This document shows positions 49,209 to 59,682 of a stretch of DNA of 64,000 bases, piece by piece. The DNA comes from Deinococcus aquiradiocola. Lineage in GTDB: Bacteria > Deinococcota > Deinococci > Deinococcales > Deinococcaceae. Made by a program: the position numbers and the translations under genes. The notes beneath the pieces are model-generated. The model was not told where the DNA came from and did not search any database. It saw nothing but the letters and a program-made list of their open reading frames with translations. The stretch spans positions 524,568 through 588,567 of the forward strand of contig NZ_BMOE01000001.1 in NCBI RefSeq assembly GCF_014646915.1. Direction: 5' to 3'. The first letter of the stretch is position 1; each line of letters opens with the position of its first letter.

Positions 49209-49228
49209 CCGCCTGTGAGTGGGTGAGG

Positions 49229-50122
49229 TTACTTCAGCGCGCCGTTCAGGCCGTTGGGGAAGAAGCCGCCCTTGCCGGCGCCACCCAGGTAGACGATGGC
49301 GAGGACTTCGGCGGTGCTGCGGCTGTACGCGACGCTGTTCTCGTCCGCGACGACGATGTTCGCCTTGCCGCCGACGGTGAGGCCCTGGTCCTTGCCGCCG
49401 CCGACCTTGCCGCGCAGGTCGCTGATCTTCTGGATGAGCTGCTCGACCGTGACGCCGTAGGGCGTGACGACGTCCTTCTGGGCGTACAGGAGGGTGCGGA
49501 TCTCACCGGCGTGGTACGCCTCGACCGCGAGGATCCCGGCGGCCGACTCGAGGATGCCGTTCGCGCTGTCGTCGGTGACGAGGCGGGCGGCGCCCTTGTA
49601 GGCGGTGACGCCCACGTCCTCGAAGATGAACGCGCCGTGCAGGAAGAACAGGTCGTTCAGGTAGGGGTTGAAGGCGGGGGTCAGGGTGGCGCCCGCGGCG
49701 GCGTTGGCGGCGGCAGCGAAGGCCGGGCCGATGTCGAGGACGGGGCGGTCAACGGCGGCCGTGCCGAGGACCTTGCGCAGGAAGAGGACGTGGTTCAGCT
49801 CGTCCTGAGCGATCTCCTGGGCGTAGGCGGCGACGGCGGCGTCCTTGAAGGGCACGGCGGTCTTGCCGTCGAAGCCGTCGGGCAGGATGACCTGAGCGCT
49901 GCCGCCGGGCAGTTCGGCGATGCGGCCCACGGCGGCCAGGTAGAACGCGGCCTCCAGGTACTCGAGGTTCAGCGCGAAGTTCGCGATGGCGACGTCGAGG
50001 TTGGCCTTGGCGGGCGTGGCGGCGGTGGCAGGGGCGCAGGAGGCGAGGACGGCGCCCGCTCCGATCAGACCAGCGGTTCCGAGAAACTGACGACGGCTCG
50101 GTTTGGTGTTGTTGGCGCTCAT
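49229..50122 (-). CDS. Tat-exported ferritin-like domain protein
   Basis: 297 residues. A twin-arginine signal (SRRQFLGTAG, Arg10-Arg11) is followed by a hydrophobic stretch and VLASCAP, a lipobox-like site. The mature region is a four-helix ferritin-2-type domain (DVAIANFALNLEYLEAAFYL, DELNHVLFLRKVLG, AVEAYHAGEIRTLLYAQ) with Glu and His in the expected helix positions. Related proteins occur in desiccation-tolerant organisms; metal binding or oxidative protection is inferred. GGAGGATC lies before the ATG. Confidence 0.88.
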   Translation of the reverse strand: MSANNTKPSRRQFLGTAGLIGAGAVLASCAPATAATPAKANLDVAIANFALNLEYLEAAFYLAAVGRIAELPGGSAQVILPDGFDGKTAVPFKDAAVAAYAQEIAQDELNHVLFLRKVLGTAAVDRPVLDIGPAFAAAANAAAGATLTPAFNPYLNDLFFLHGAFIFEDVGVTAYKGAARLVTDDSANGILESAAGILAVEAYHAGEIRTLLYAQKDVVTPYGVTVEQLIQKISDLRGKVGGGKDQGLTVGGKANIVVADENSVAYSRSTAEVLAIVYLGGAGKGGFFPNGLNGALK

Positions 50123-50214
50123 GTGATCCTCCGAAGAATTGACCCTGGGGTTCAGGGACGAAGAGAGCTGTACGGCTGCCGCTCGGCGCCGCGTTCCTGT
50201 GGCTTACACCCTGC

Positions 50215-50242
50215 TATATCCGGCTCGCTCCGACCTGGATTG
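50215..50242 (-). promoter_or_regulatory. Promoter motif CAATCCA-N16-ATATA upstream of the ferritin-like gene
   Basis: CAATCCA (50236-50242), 16 bases, ATATA (50215-50219) followed by GCAG; identical layout to the tatA promoter region. It leaves a leader of about 85 bases with a good Shine-Dalgarno, unlike most genes here. Confidence 0.5.
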
Positions 50243-50437
50243 TTCACCTGAACTTCATGAAGTGCAGCTCAAGGTCGGAAGCTGCGCGACTGACAACGGC
50301 ACTGGATCTCGTTTCACGTTTAGCGGCTGTCCAGGGAATGTTATCCCGCCTGTCGCCGCGCTCATGAGCCCAGGGTTCAGGTGAGGGTCATGTGCTGCCC
50401 ATCAAACCTGAAGGGACGCGCGAACTGCACCCTGCCG
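50243..50437. other. Rest of the intergenic gap before the pseudouridine synthase
   Basis: Together with 50123-50242 this makes a 328-base gap. It contains CTGAACTTCATGAAGTGCAG (50247-50266), a hairpin resembling the left module of the dispersed repeat, and no gene I can support. Confidence 0.35.
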
Positions 50438-50450
50438 TACACTGGGCCGC

Positions 50451-51422
50451 ATGAATGCCCCCACCTCCCTGCACCTGCAGGCCACACCCGGACGCCTGGA
50501 CAGCGTGCTCAGCGAACTGTCCGGCGTCAGCCGCTCGCAGATCGGCGGCTGGATCGGCCAGGGCCGCGTCCGGGTCGACGGGACGCCCGTCACGCGCGCC
50601 AGCCACAAGCTCCGGGGCGGCGAGACCATCGAAGCGGACGTCCCGGAACCGCCGCCCTCTCACGTGGAGCCGGAAGACGTGCCACTCGACATCCTTTTCG
50701 AAGACGACGCGCTCGTCGCCGTGAACAAACCGCCCGGCATGACGACGCACCCCGCGCCGGGCGTGATCAGCGGCACGCTCGTGAACGCCCTGCTGGGCCG
50801 CATGACGCTGCCCGCGCAGGAGGGCCACAACGAGGACGGCAGCTTCCGGCCCGGCATCGTGCACCGCCTCGACAAGGACACGAGCGGCGTGATCGTGGTC
50901 GCCAAGACCACCCCCGACCACGCGCGGCTCAGCGAGGCCTTCCGGGACCGCGCGACCCGCAAGACGTATCTCGCCATCGCCATCGGGCACTGGAAGGCGG
51001 ACCGGCCCATCGACGTGGACGCACCCATCGGTCGGCACCCGGTCGCGCGGCAGCGCATGGCGGTCGGCGGGACGAGCTTCAAGGAGGCGCAGACGCGGTT
51101 CACGCCACTCGCGCGACTCACGAACCCGCACGGTCAGGTGCTGACGCTGGTGCAGGCCGAGCCGCGCACCGGCCGCACGCACCAGATCCGCGTGCACCTC
51201 GCGCACCTGGGCAGCCCCATCCTGGGCGACACCGTGTACGGCCGCGCCAGCGAAGCCATGCCGCGCCACGCGCTGCACGCCTGGAAGCTGGAGGTACCGC
51301 ACCCCCGGACGGGCGAACCGCTGCAGCTGGAGGCCGCGCCGCCCGACGACCTGCTCAGCGCGTGGCTGGCGCTCGGCGGGGAACTCCCGCCCGTCCTGAC
51401 GGGAGGCGCGGCGCAAACCTGA
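50451..51422 (+). CDS. RluA/RluD-family 23S rRNA pseudouridine synthase
   Basis: 323 residues. N-terminal S4 RNA-binding domain (about 14-65), then the catalytic RluA domain with Asp141 in HRLDKDTSG, and RTGRTHQIRVHLAHLG. With the S4 domain, RluD-like (U1911/1915/1917) is the best guess. TACACT (50438-50443) is seven bases before the ATG. Confidence 0.92.
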   Translation: MNAPTSLHLQATPGRLDSVLSELSGVSRSQIGGWIGQGRVRVDGTPVTRASHKLRGGETIEADVPEPPPSHVEPEDVPLDILFEDDALVAVNKPPGMTTHPAPGVISGTLVNALLGRMTLPAQEGHNEDGSFRPGIVHRLDKDTSGVIVVAKTTPDHARLSEAFRDRATRKTYLAIAIGHWKADRPIDVDAPIGRHPVARQRMAVGGTSFKEAQTRFTPLARLTNPHGQVLTLVQAEPRTGRTHQIRVHLAHLGSPILGDTVYGRASEAMPRHALHAWKLEVPHPRTGEPLQLEAAPPDDLLSAWLALGGELPPVLTGGAAQT

Positions 51423-51537
51423 ACGATTTCTTCAGACCGTCACCCGCCGCGTTCTCATGTTCCTGACGCTCCGGGGGTAGGATACAGGGGCTGACAGGCC
51501 AGTTGTTTCATTCCAGAGCCTGCCCACAAGGAGCATC

Positions 51538-52164
51538 ATGACCAAGCTCGAACTTCCCGCACTCCCCTACGCCTACGACGCGCTGGAACCCCACATCGAC
51601 GCGCAGACCATGACCATCCACCACACCAAGCACCACCAAGCGTACATCGACAACGCCAACAAGGCGCTCGAAGGCACCGAGATGGAACACATGAGCGCCG
51701 ACGAGATCGTCAAGAACCTCGCCAGCGCCCCCGCCGACAAGAAAGGCGCGCTGCGCAACAACGTCGGCGGCCACGTCAACCACAGCATGTTCTGGCAGGT
51801 CATGGGACCGGACGGCACCGGCAAGCCCAGCGGTGAGCTCGCCAGCGCCATCGACGAGACCTTCGGGTCCTTCGAGGCCTTCAAGGAGAAGCTCGAAGAC
51901 GCCGGCAAGACCCGCTTCGGGTCCGGCTGGGCGTGGCTCGTGGTGCAGGACGGCAAGCTGGCCGTGGTCAGCACCGCCAACCAGGACAGCCCCCTGATGG
52001 GCGCCGAGATCGCGGGCGTGAGCGGCACCCCGATCCTCGGTGTGGACGTGTGGGAGCACGCGTACTACCTGAACTACCAGAACCGTCGCCCCGATTACCT
52101 CAAGGCGTTCTGGAACGTCGTGAACTGGGACGAGGTCGCCCGGCGCTACGCCGCCGCGAAGTAA
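51538..52164 (+). CDS. sodA: Mn-type superoxide dismutase
   Basis: 208 residues. Metal ligands His28 ([13 protein letters not shown]), a His in HVNHSMFW, and Asp/His in [13 protein letters not shown]. The [13 protein letters not shown] and WAWLVV context is the manganese form. It detoxifies superoxide, important in Deinococcus oxidative tolerance. AAGGAG precedes the ATG, so unlike most genes here it has a conventional leader. A dispersed repeat abuts the TAA. Confidence 0.95.
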   Translation: MTKLELPALPYAYDALEPHIDAQTMTIHHTKHHQAYIDNANKALEGTEMEHMSADEIVKNLASAPADKKGALRNNVGGHVNHSMFWQVMGPDGTGKPSGELASAIDETFGSFEAFKEKLEDAGKTRFGSGWAWLVVQDGKLAVVSTANQDSPLMGAEIAGVSGTPILGVDVWEHAYYLNYQNRRPDYLKAFWNVVNWDEVARRYAAAK

Positions 52165-52329
52165 TACGGTTTTGAGCTGAACTCTTTCAGTTCAGCCGAG
52201 CGAAGCGAGCACCAACACGTACGGTTGGGAGGAGATGGAAGCGGGCAGGCGTCCTGTAGGGCGTCCGTTCTGCCCAAGAAGGAATGCCGGTGCTGTTTCC
52301 GGCATTCCTGGAATCGGATCAAAACCGTA
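52165..52329 (+). repeat. Dispersed palindromic repeat, reference copy
   Basis: 165 bp with perfect 11-bp terminal inverted repeats TACGGTTTTGA / TCAAAACCGTA. Left hairpin CTGAACT-CTTTC-AGTTCAG (52177-52195) and central hairpin AGGAATGCCGG / CCGGCATTCCT (52280-52309). Begins the base after the sodA stop. Other copies share these modules in different lengths and orders. Confidence 0.85.
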
Positions 52330-52342
52330 TGACCTCGGGCAC

Positions 52343-52382
52343 AGCAGGCCGGGCCGGGAATCGATTCCCGGCCCGGCCTGCT
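52343..52382. terminator. Convergent 40-bp perfect palindrome
   Basis: A 40-bp uninterrupted palindrome centred on ATCGAT, between sodA and coaD; CTTTCG follows. As RNA it would form a near-20-bp stem with a minimal loop, acting on both strands. Confidence 0.7.
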
Positions 52383-52406
52383 TTCGTCCTGCCGTGGCGC
52401 TTCGCT

Positions 52407-52916
<510 letters not shown>

Positions 52917-52945
52917 GTGGCCTGAGTGTAGCGGCTCCGGGCGGG

Positions 52946-53515
52946 TCAGGCGGGGGGCGGGGTGTCCTCCTCCGGGTTCTGGGGGTCGGGCGCGTCGTGG
53001 CGGGTGTAGAGGCTGAGGGCGTTGCTGCCGTACACCTTGCGTTCCAGGTCGTAGCCGTCCGTTTCGGGCAGGTGCGTCTGGATGGGGTGCTGCGCCATGA
53101 GCAGGCCGCCGGGCGCGACGATGCCGGACGCGAGGACGCGCGCCGTGAAGGCCGGGATGTCCTGCGTGTAGGGCGGGTCGCTGAACACGAGGTCGTGCTG
53201 GCCGAGCCGCGTGAGGAGCGCGCCGGAGTCGCCCTGCACGATGTTGGCGCGCAGGGCGAGGGCCTTCGCGTTCGCGGTGAGGGTGCGGGCGGCGGCCGGG
53301 TCGCGTTCGACGACCGTGACGGTGTACCCGCGGCTGGCCGCTTCGAGCGCGATGGCGCCGCTGCCGCCGTGCAGGTCCACGAAGCGGCCGTCCGGGTGGC
53401 GCACGGCGAGCAGGTCGAAGAGGCTCTTGCGGAGGCGGACGCCGCTGGGGCGGGCGCTGTCCGGCACGCTGAACGCGCGGCCCCTGGCGGTGCCGCCCAG
53501 GATGCGGAGGCTCAC
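52946..53515 (-). CDS. rsmD: 16S rRNA (guanine966-N2)-methyltransferase
   Basis: 189 residues. [12 protein letters not shown] start, [18 protein letters not shown]-binding [17 protein letters not shown], and catalytic SDPPY are all typical of RsmD. The GTG start has no Shine-Dalgarno and overlaps the stop of an 18-codon leaderless ORF (GTGA). The C-terminal tail is Pro/Asp/Glu-rich. Confidence 0.93.
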   Translation of the reverse strand: MSLRILGGTARGRAFSVPDSARPSGVRLRKSLFDLLAVRHPDGRFVDLHGGSGAIALEAASRGYTVTVVERDPAAARTLTANAKALALRANIVQGDSGALLTRLGQHDLVFSDPPYTQDIPAFTARVLASGIVAPGGLLMAQHPIQTHLPETDGYDLERKVYGSNALSLYTRHDAPDPQNPEEDTPPPA

Positions 53516-53568
53516 GGGACGCGTCCGGCGGGGACGGGGGTGGGTGTGGCAGAGAAGCGCGGCGTCAT
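53512..53568 (-). CDS. 18-residue leaderless upstream ORF coupled to rsmD
   Basis: Predicted peptide [24 protein letters not shown] (53575-53580) is exactly six bases before its ATG, whereas the rsmD GTG has neither a -10 nor a Shine-Dalgarno near it. Its TGA overlaps the rsmD GTG. No family recognised; likely a ribosome-delivery ORF. Confidence 0.5.
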   Translation of the reverse strand: MTPRFSATPTPVPAGRVP

Positions 53569-53634
53569 GCGGTCAGCCTAGAGTATCCGGGTGGGGGGTG
53601 CGGCGGGGTGTGGGCGGCGCTCTATACTCCGCTG

Positions 53635-54219
53635 GTGCGCCGCCCTCCCCTGCCCCGCCTGGTCCTTCCCGCCCTGCTGACTCCCGCGCTGCTGGCGTCG
53701 TGCGCGGCGCGGTCCGATGCGTTCAAGCCGCGCATCGTGGTGACGTCGCCGGACGGGGGCGCGGCCAGCAACACGGGGAGTTTCGTGGTGTCGGGGTACG
53801 TGCTGGACGATCAGGGCGTGCGTTCCCTGAAGGTGCAGGGCGTGAACGTGCCGCTGGAGGCGGCGGGCGAGAAGATCCAGCCGTTCAGTTTCCGGACGCT
53901 CATCCGGGGCGCGAACGCGACGTACACCATCGAGGCGACGGACGTGTCGGGGAACACGTCGACGCTGCCGTTCCAGGTGCGGGTGGATACCGTGAAGCCG
54001 GGCGTGAAGGTGACGCGCCTGGAGCGTTCCGGGCAGACGATCCGTCTGAGCGGCGTGGCGACGGACGATCAGAAGGTGGTGGAGGTGATGGTGGACGGCA
54101 CGCGCCTGAACATCACGCCGGGCGCGCGGGTGGAGTTCTACGCGGAGACGAACGGGGTGTACGCGGACGTGTCGGTGCGGGACGCGGCGGGCAACGTGGT
54201 CAAGCTCCGAGCAAGGTGA
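53635..54219 (+). CDS. Predicted lipoprotein with Ig-like beta domain
   Basis: 194 residues from a GTG. Signal peptide with lipobox LLASC (about residues 22-26), then two repeated beta segments (VVTSPDGGAASNTGSFVVSG; KVTRLERSGQTIRLSG) resembling Big/Ig-like modules with conserved ATDVSGN- and RDAAGN-type turns. Surface attachment or envelope role inferred. TATACT (53623-53628) is six bases before the GTG. Confidence 0.72.
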   Translation: MRRPPLPRLVLPALLTPALLASCAARSDAFKPRIVVTSPDGGAASNTGSFVVSGYVLDDQGVRSLKVQGVNVPLEAAGEKIQPFSFRTLIRGANATYTIEATDVSGNTSTLPFQVRVDTVKPGVKVTRLERSGQTIRLSGVATDDQKVVEVMVDGTRLNITPGARVEFYAETNGVYADVSVRDAAGNVVKLRAR

Positions 54220-54375
54220 AGCGCCCGCAGATGACTTTACGGATGACAGGTTCGCGGGTGGCTTCCGGGGCGGAACGCTGGCCGGACACGGCAGAAATTT
54301 ACGCCTGAGAACGCACTTTACGCCCCCACAGCACCCATGTTAAGGTCAGCCTCACTGCACACCAGGAGGTTCATC

Positions 54376-55956
<1,581 letters not shown>

Positions 55957-55961
55957 ACGGT

Positions 55962-56321
55962 CTAACTGTCCGGCCCGAGTTGCCCGGCCAGCCAGAGCAG
56001 CGCGTCCTCGTCCGTATGCACGAAACGCACCTGTGGATGCCGGGCATGCTCCGACGCGAGCTGCGCGAAGCGCTCCCCGTGGGCGTTCCAGTCCGGCAGC
56101 ACGCAGGCGGTCGGCAGGCGGAGGTGCACGAGACGCTGGAACAGTTCTCCGGCGAGGCCACTCTCCAGCCGGTAGAAGTCCGGTCCGACGTCCGTAGCGT
56201 GCACGATCAGGCCGTCCAGTCCGTACACGGCGCCAATCAGGCCGGGCAGGTCCAGCACCGACTCGGCCCGCACCCCGAGGAAGCCGAGCGTGTTTATCGT
56301 GAAGGTCTCCGGATGGGCCAC
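55962..56321 (-). CDS. DUF4180-like protein
   Basis: 119 residues. LIGAVYGLDGLIVHATDVGPDFYRL and FYRLESGLAGELFQ resemble DUF4180 (STAS-like small proteins of unknown role). GTG start with GGGAGGTG upstream. Convergent with pruA, only 5 bases from its stop, and divergent from the DinB genes. Confidence 0.62.
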   Translation of the reverse strand: MAHPETFTINTLGFLGVRAESVLDLPGLIGAVYGLDGLIVHATDVGPDFYRLESGLAGELFQRLVHLRLPTACVLPDWNAHGERFAQLASEHARHPQVRFVHTDEDALLWLAGQLGPDS

Positions 56322-56360
56322 AGCGTTTCACCTCCCGGGTCATTCTGCGACACTGAATCC

Positions 56361-56852
56361 ATGACGACTTCCAACTCCTCTCAACTCGCGTTCGCCCGTC
56401 TCCTGCCCCGCCTGTACCGTGGGGGTCAGGCGTTCGTGGGCGTCGAGGCGAGCCTGTCGGACCTCACGCCGGACCAGGCGGCACGGCGGCCGGACGGTCT
56501 GCCTCACTCGGTGGCGGACCTGCTCGCGCACGTCAACTGGTGGCTCGGCTGGATGCTGGAGGTGATCGAGGCGGGCGAGGCCGCCCCGTACCCGGCGCAC
56601 GCCAGCATCACGTGGCCCGAAACGACTGCCGCCGACTGGGAGCGCCTGAAGGGCGACTTCTACATGCTGCTCGGGCGGGTGGATACGCACACGTCACGGC
56701 CCGACCTGCAGAATCCCGTCAATCACGACGAGACGCTCGGTGAACTGCTCGCGGATTTCGCGCTGCACACCGCGCATCACTTCGGGCAGATCATCACGGT
56801 CCGGCAGCTGATCGGGGCGTGGCCGCCCGCGAGTGGCGGGGACACGTGGTGA
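56361..56852 (+). CDS. DinB-family protein, first of a tandem pair
   Basis: 163 residues, four-helix DinB/YfiT-like fold. Candidate metal ligands are His in LLAHVNWWLG and His-His in HTAHHFGQIITV. Ends RQLIGAWPPASGGDTW, shared with the next gene. Members include bacillithiol/mycothiol-dependent transferases; the specific reaction is unknown. GACACT (56349-56354) is six bases before the ATG. Confidence 0.85.
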   Translation: MTTSNSSQLAFARLLPRLYRGGQAFVGVEASLSDLTPDQAARRPDGLPHSVADLLAHVNWWLGWMLEVIEAGEAAPYPAHASITWPETTAADWERLKGDFYMLLGRVDTHTSRPDLQNPVNHDETLGELLADFALHTAHHFGQIITVRQLIGAWPPASGGDTW

Positions 56853-56862
56853 GGCGCGCGGC

Positions 56863-57342
56863 GTGAACTTCACGGTCAGCGTGCAGGACGCACTCTCGAA
56901 CCTGTTCTACGGCGGGTCGGCGAACGTGCCGTGGGAGCAGGCGCTGGACGGCCTGACGGCCGAGCAGGCGCACGTTCGGCCTCCAGGCCTCCCGCACTCG
57001 GTGGCGGACCTCGTGGCGCACGTGGCGTTCTGGCAGGCGTACCTGCTGGGCGTGTTCCGCGGCGAGGAGCCGCAGTGGGTGGAGCGTGCCGCGGAGGGCT
57101 GGCCCGACGCTGCGCCGGAGGGGTGGGACGCGCTGCGCGAGCGGTTCTTCGCGGACATGGACGCCCTGTCGCGGTACGCGCAGGACGAGGCGTTCATGGC
57201 GATGCACGACCCGCAGGGCCGCTTCCGGATCGTGCCGCTCACGAGTTTCGCCGGGCACGGCCTGTACCACCTGGGTCAGGTGGTGACGGTCCGGCAGCTG
57301 ATCGGTGCGTGGCCCCCGCCGGGCGGCGGCGACACCTGGTAG
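56863..57342 (+). CDS. DinB-family protein, second of a tandem pair
   Basis: 159 residues from a GTG 10 bases after the first DinB stop. Shares LPHSVADLVAHVAFW and the terminal VTVRQLIGAWPPPGGGDTW with its neighbour; ligand His in HVAFW, HGLYHLGQ. The two diverge in the middle helices, so the pair arose by an old tandem duplication with the ends conserved. No clear Shine-Dalgarno; probably coupled. Confidence 0.82.
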   Translation: MNFTVSVQDALSNLFYGGSANVPWEQALDGLTAEQAHVRPPGLPHSVADLVAHVAFWQAYLLGVFRGEEPQWVERAAEGWPDAAPEGWDALRERFFADMDALSRYAQDEAFMAMHDPQGRFRIVPLTSFAGHGLYHLGQVVTVRQLIGAWPPPGGGDTW

Positions 57343-57403
57343 TCCTTCCTCTTTCCTTCTTCCGGACGCGTGTGTCGTCCGTGCCGCCCTTCAGGAGTTC
57401 CGC

Positions 57404-58723
57404 ATGAGTCAGTCCACGTCCAGCGTCTTCTACCGTTCCAGCGTTCCCGTGCCTCTTGCCGTGCGGGCGGACGGGCCGTACCTGTGGGACGCGGGCGGGC
57501 GGCGGTACCTGGACGGGAGTTCCGGGGCGCTCGTCGCGAACGTCGGGCAGGGCCGGGAGGACGTCGCGGAGGCGATGGCGGCGGCGGCGCGCACGCTGGC
57601 GTTCGTGCACGGGTCGCAGTTCACCAGTCCGGCGCTGGAGGGGTACGCGGCGCGGCTGATGGCGTTCCTGGACCTGCCGGGCTACCGGTTCTGGGCGGTG
57701 TCGGGCGGGTCGGAGGCGACGGAGAGCGCCATCAAGCTCGCGCGGCAGTACCACGCGGAGCGCGGCGAGAGGGGCCGGTACCGCGTCGTCACGCGCCGCC
57801 CCAGTTATCACGGGGCGAGCCTGGGGAGCCTCGCGGCGTCCGGGATGGGCGCGCGGCGTGAACTGTACACCCCGCTGATGAACGAGGACGCGTGGCCGAA
57901 ACTGCCGAAACCGGACCCGGCCGTGGACGGCGCGCAGGACGCCGAGGCGCTGCGTGCACTGATCGCGCGGCTGGGGGCGGGCAGCGTCGCGGCGTTCATG
58001 GCGGAGCCGGTGGTGGGCGCGTCCGACGCGGCGCTCGCCCCGGCCGCCGGGTACTACGAGCGCGTGCGGGAGATCTGCCGTGAGGCGGGCGTGCTGTTCA
58101 TCGCGGACGAGGTGATGTCCGGCATGGGGCGCTGCGGCACGCCGCTCGCCGTGCGGCAGTGGGGGGGCGTCACGCCGGACATCGTGGTGCTCGGCAAGGG
58201 CCTCGCCGCCGGGTACGCGCCGCTCGCGGGCATCGCGGCGTCCGCGGAGGTGTACGGCACGGTGATGCGCGGCAGCGGGGCCTTCAAGCACGGCTTCACG
58301 TACGCCGGGCACCCGGTGAGTGTCGCGGCGGGCGCGGCGGTGCTGGACGTGCTGGAACGTGAGGCGCTGCTGGACCGCAGCCGGACGTTGGGTGCTCGCC
58401 TGCTGGACGGCCTGCGCGACCTGCAGGCGCGGCACCCGGCGGTGCTGGAGGTGCGGGGGCGCGGCCTGATGCTGGGCGTGGTGCTGGGCGATCCCGACAC
58501 GGGCCGCAGTTATGCCGTGCCGGGACTGGCGGCCCGGGTGGGCCGCGCCGCGCTGGAGCGGGGCCTGATCACGTACCCCGGCAGTGGCGCGGTGGACGGC
58601 GTGCGCGGCGATCACCTGCTGCTCGGCCCGCCGCTCAGCCTGACGGACGCGCAGGCAGCCGATCTGCTCGGCATGCTGGACGACGCCCTGGCCGCCACGG
58701 CCCTGCCTGCCGGAAAGGGCTGA
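57404..58723 (+). CDS. Class III pyridoxal-phosphate aminotransferase
   Basis: 439 residues, fold type I, class III. PLP Lys265 in VVLGKGLAAGYAPLAG, cofactor Asp235-Glu236 in FIADEVMSG, SGGSEATESAIKLARQY and SYHGASLGSLAASG. Closest in pattern to omega-amino acid/aspartate aminotransferase-family members such as YhxA or beta-alanine-pyruvate types; substrate undetermined. AGGAG precedes the ATG at 57404. Confidence 0.88.
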   Translation: MSQSTSSVFYRSSVPVPLAVRADGPYLWDAGGRRYLDGSSGALVANVGQGREDVAEAMAAAARTLAFVHGSQFTSPALEGYAARLMAFLDLPGYRFWAVSGGSEATESAIKLARQYHAERGERGRYRVVTRRPSYHGASLGSLAASGMGARRELYTPLMNEDAWPKLPKPDPAVDGAQDAEALRALIARLGAGSVAAFMAEPVVGASDAALAPAAGYYERVREICREAGVLFIADEVMSGMGRCGTPLAVRQWGGVTPDIVVLGKGLAAGYAPLAGIAASAEVYGTVMRGSGAFKHGFTYAGHPVSVAAGAAVLDVLEREALLDRSRTLGARLLDGLRDLQARHPAVLEVRGRGLMLGVVLGDPDTGRSYAVPGLAARVGRAALERGLITYPGSGAVDGVRGDHLLLGPPLSLTDAQAADLLGMLDDALAATALPAGKG

Positions 58724-58747
58724 AGCTGGCAGTGGGATCAGGGCAGA

Positions 58748-58785
58748 CAGGGCAGCCCGGCATGGTGTCACGCCGGGCTGCCCTG
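58748..58785. terminator. Convergent terminator between aminotransferase and map
   Basis: 14-bp perfect stem (58748-58761 with 58772-58785), 10-base loop. Confidence 0.8.
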
Positions 58786-58795
58786 CTGCGTGCCG

Positions 58796-59578
58796 TCAGG
58801 CGAGCGCGGATTTCAGGGGCAGCGTCAGGATGTCGTACCCGGTGGGCGTCACCACCAGCGTGTGCTCGAACTGCGCGCTGGGCTTGCCGTCTGCCGTCAC
58901 GACCGTCCACCCGTCCGGGAGGAGTTTCGTTTCCTTGCGGCCGAGGTTGATCATCGGTTCGATGGTGAACACCATGCCCGCCTGCAGCACGAGGCCCGTC
59001 CCGGCCTTGCCGTGGTGGTACACGGTCGGTTCCTCGTGCAGGTTCTTGCCGATGCCGTGCCCGGTGTACTCGCGCACCACGCCGAAGCCGCGGTCCTCCG
59101 CGATCTTCTGGATGGCGGCGCCCACGTCGCCGAGGCGCGCGCCGGGCCGGACCTGTTCGAGGCCCGCGTCCAGGCAGTCGCGGGCCGTGTCCACCAGCTT
59201 GCGGACCTCCGGCGTGACGTTGCCGACCGTGTACGTGTAGCAGGCGTCGCCGTACACGCCGCCCATCTTCACGCCGATGTCCACGCCGATGATGTCTCCC
59301 TCCCGCAGCTTGCGGGGACTGGGAATGCCGTGGCAGATGACCTCGTTGATGCTGGCGCAGATGGTGGCCGGGAAGGGGTTGTTGCGCGGCCCGTACCCGA
59401 TGTACGCGGGAATGGCGCCGCGCGAACGGATGAACGCCTCGGCGATCTGGTCGAGTTCCTGCACGCTGACGCCGGGCTTCACGTACGGTTCGAGCACCTG
59501 GAAGGTCTCGGCGACGAGGGCACCGGCGCGGCGCATCGCTTCGATCTCACGGGGGGTTTTGAGGGTTGTTCTGGCCAT
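58796..59578 (-). CDS. map: Methionine aminopeptidase type I
   Basis: 260 residues. All five metal ligands are present: Asp100, Asp111, His174, Glu207 and Glu238, with GHGIGKNLHEEP and FTIEPM. It removes initiator methionine. TAGCGT (59588-59593) is nine bases before the ATG, slightly longer than the usual leaderless gap. Confidence 0.96.
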   Translation of the reverse strand: MARTTLKTPREIEAMRRAGALVAETFQVLEPYVKPGVSVQELDQIAEAFIRSRGAIPAYIGYGPRNNPFPATICASINEVICHGIPSPRKLREGDIIGVDIGVKMGGVYGDACYTYTVGNVTPEVRKLVDTARDCLDAGLEQVRPGARLGDVGAAIQKIAEDRGFGVVREYTGHGIGKNLHEEPTVYHHGKAGTGLVLQAGMVFTIEPMINLGRKETKLLPDGWTVVTADGKPSAQFEHTLVVTPTGYDILTLPLKSALA

Positions 59579-59682
59579 AATGCCGTCACGCTACCACGCT
59601 CGCTCGGGCGGGCAGAAGGAGCTGGGACGGATTTGGCCCGGCGTGCGTGGCAGGGCGGGCGGGAATGCTCTAGCGTCTGGGG

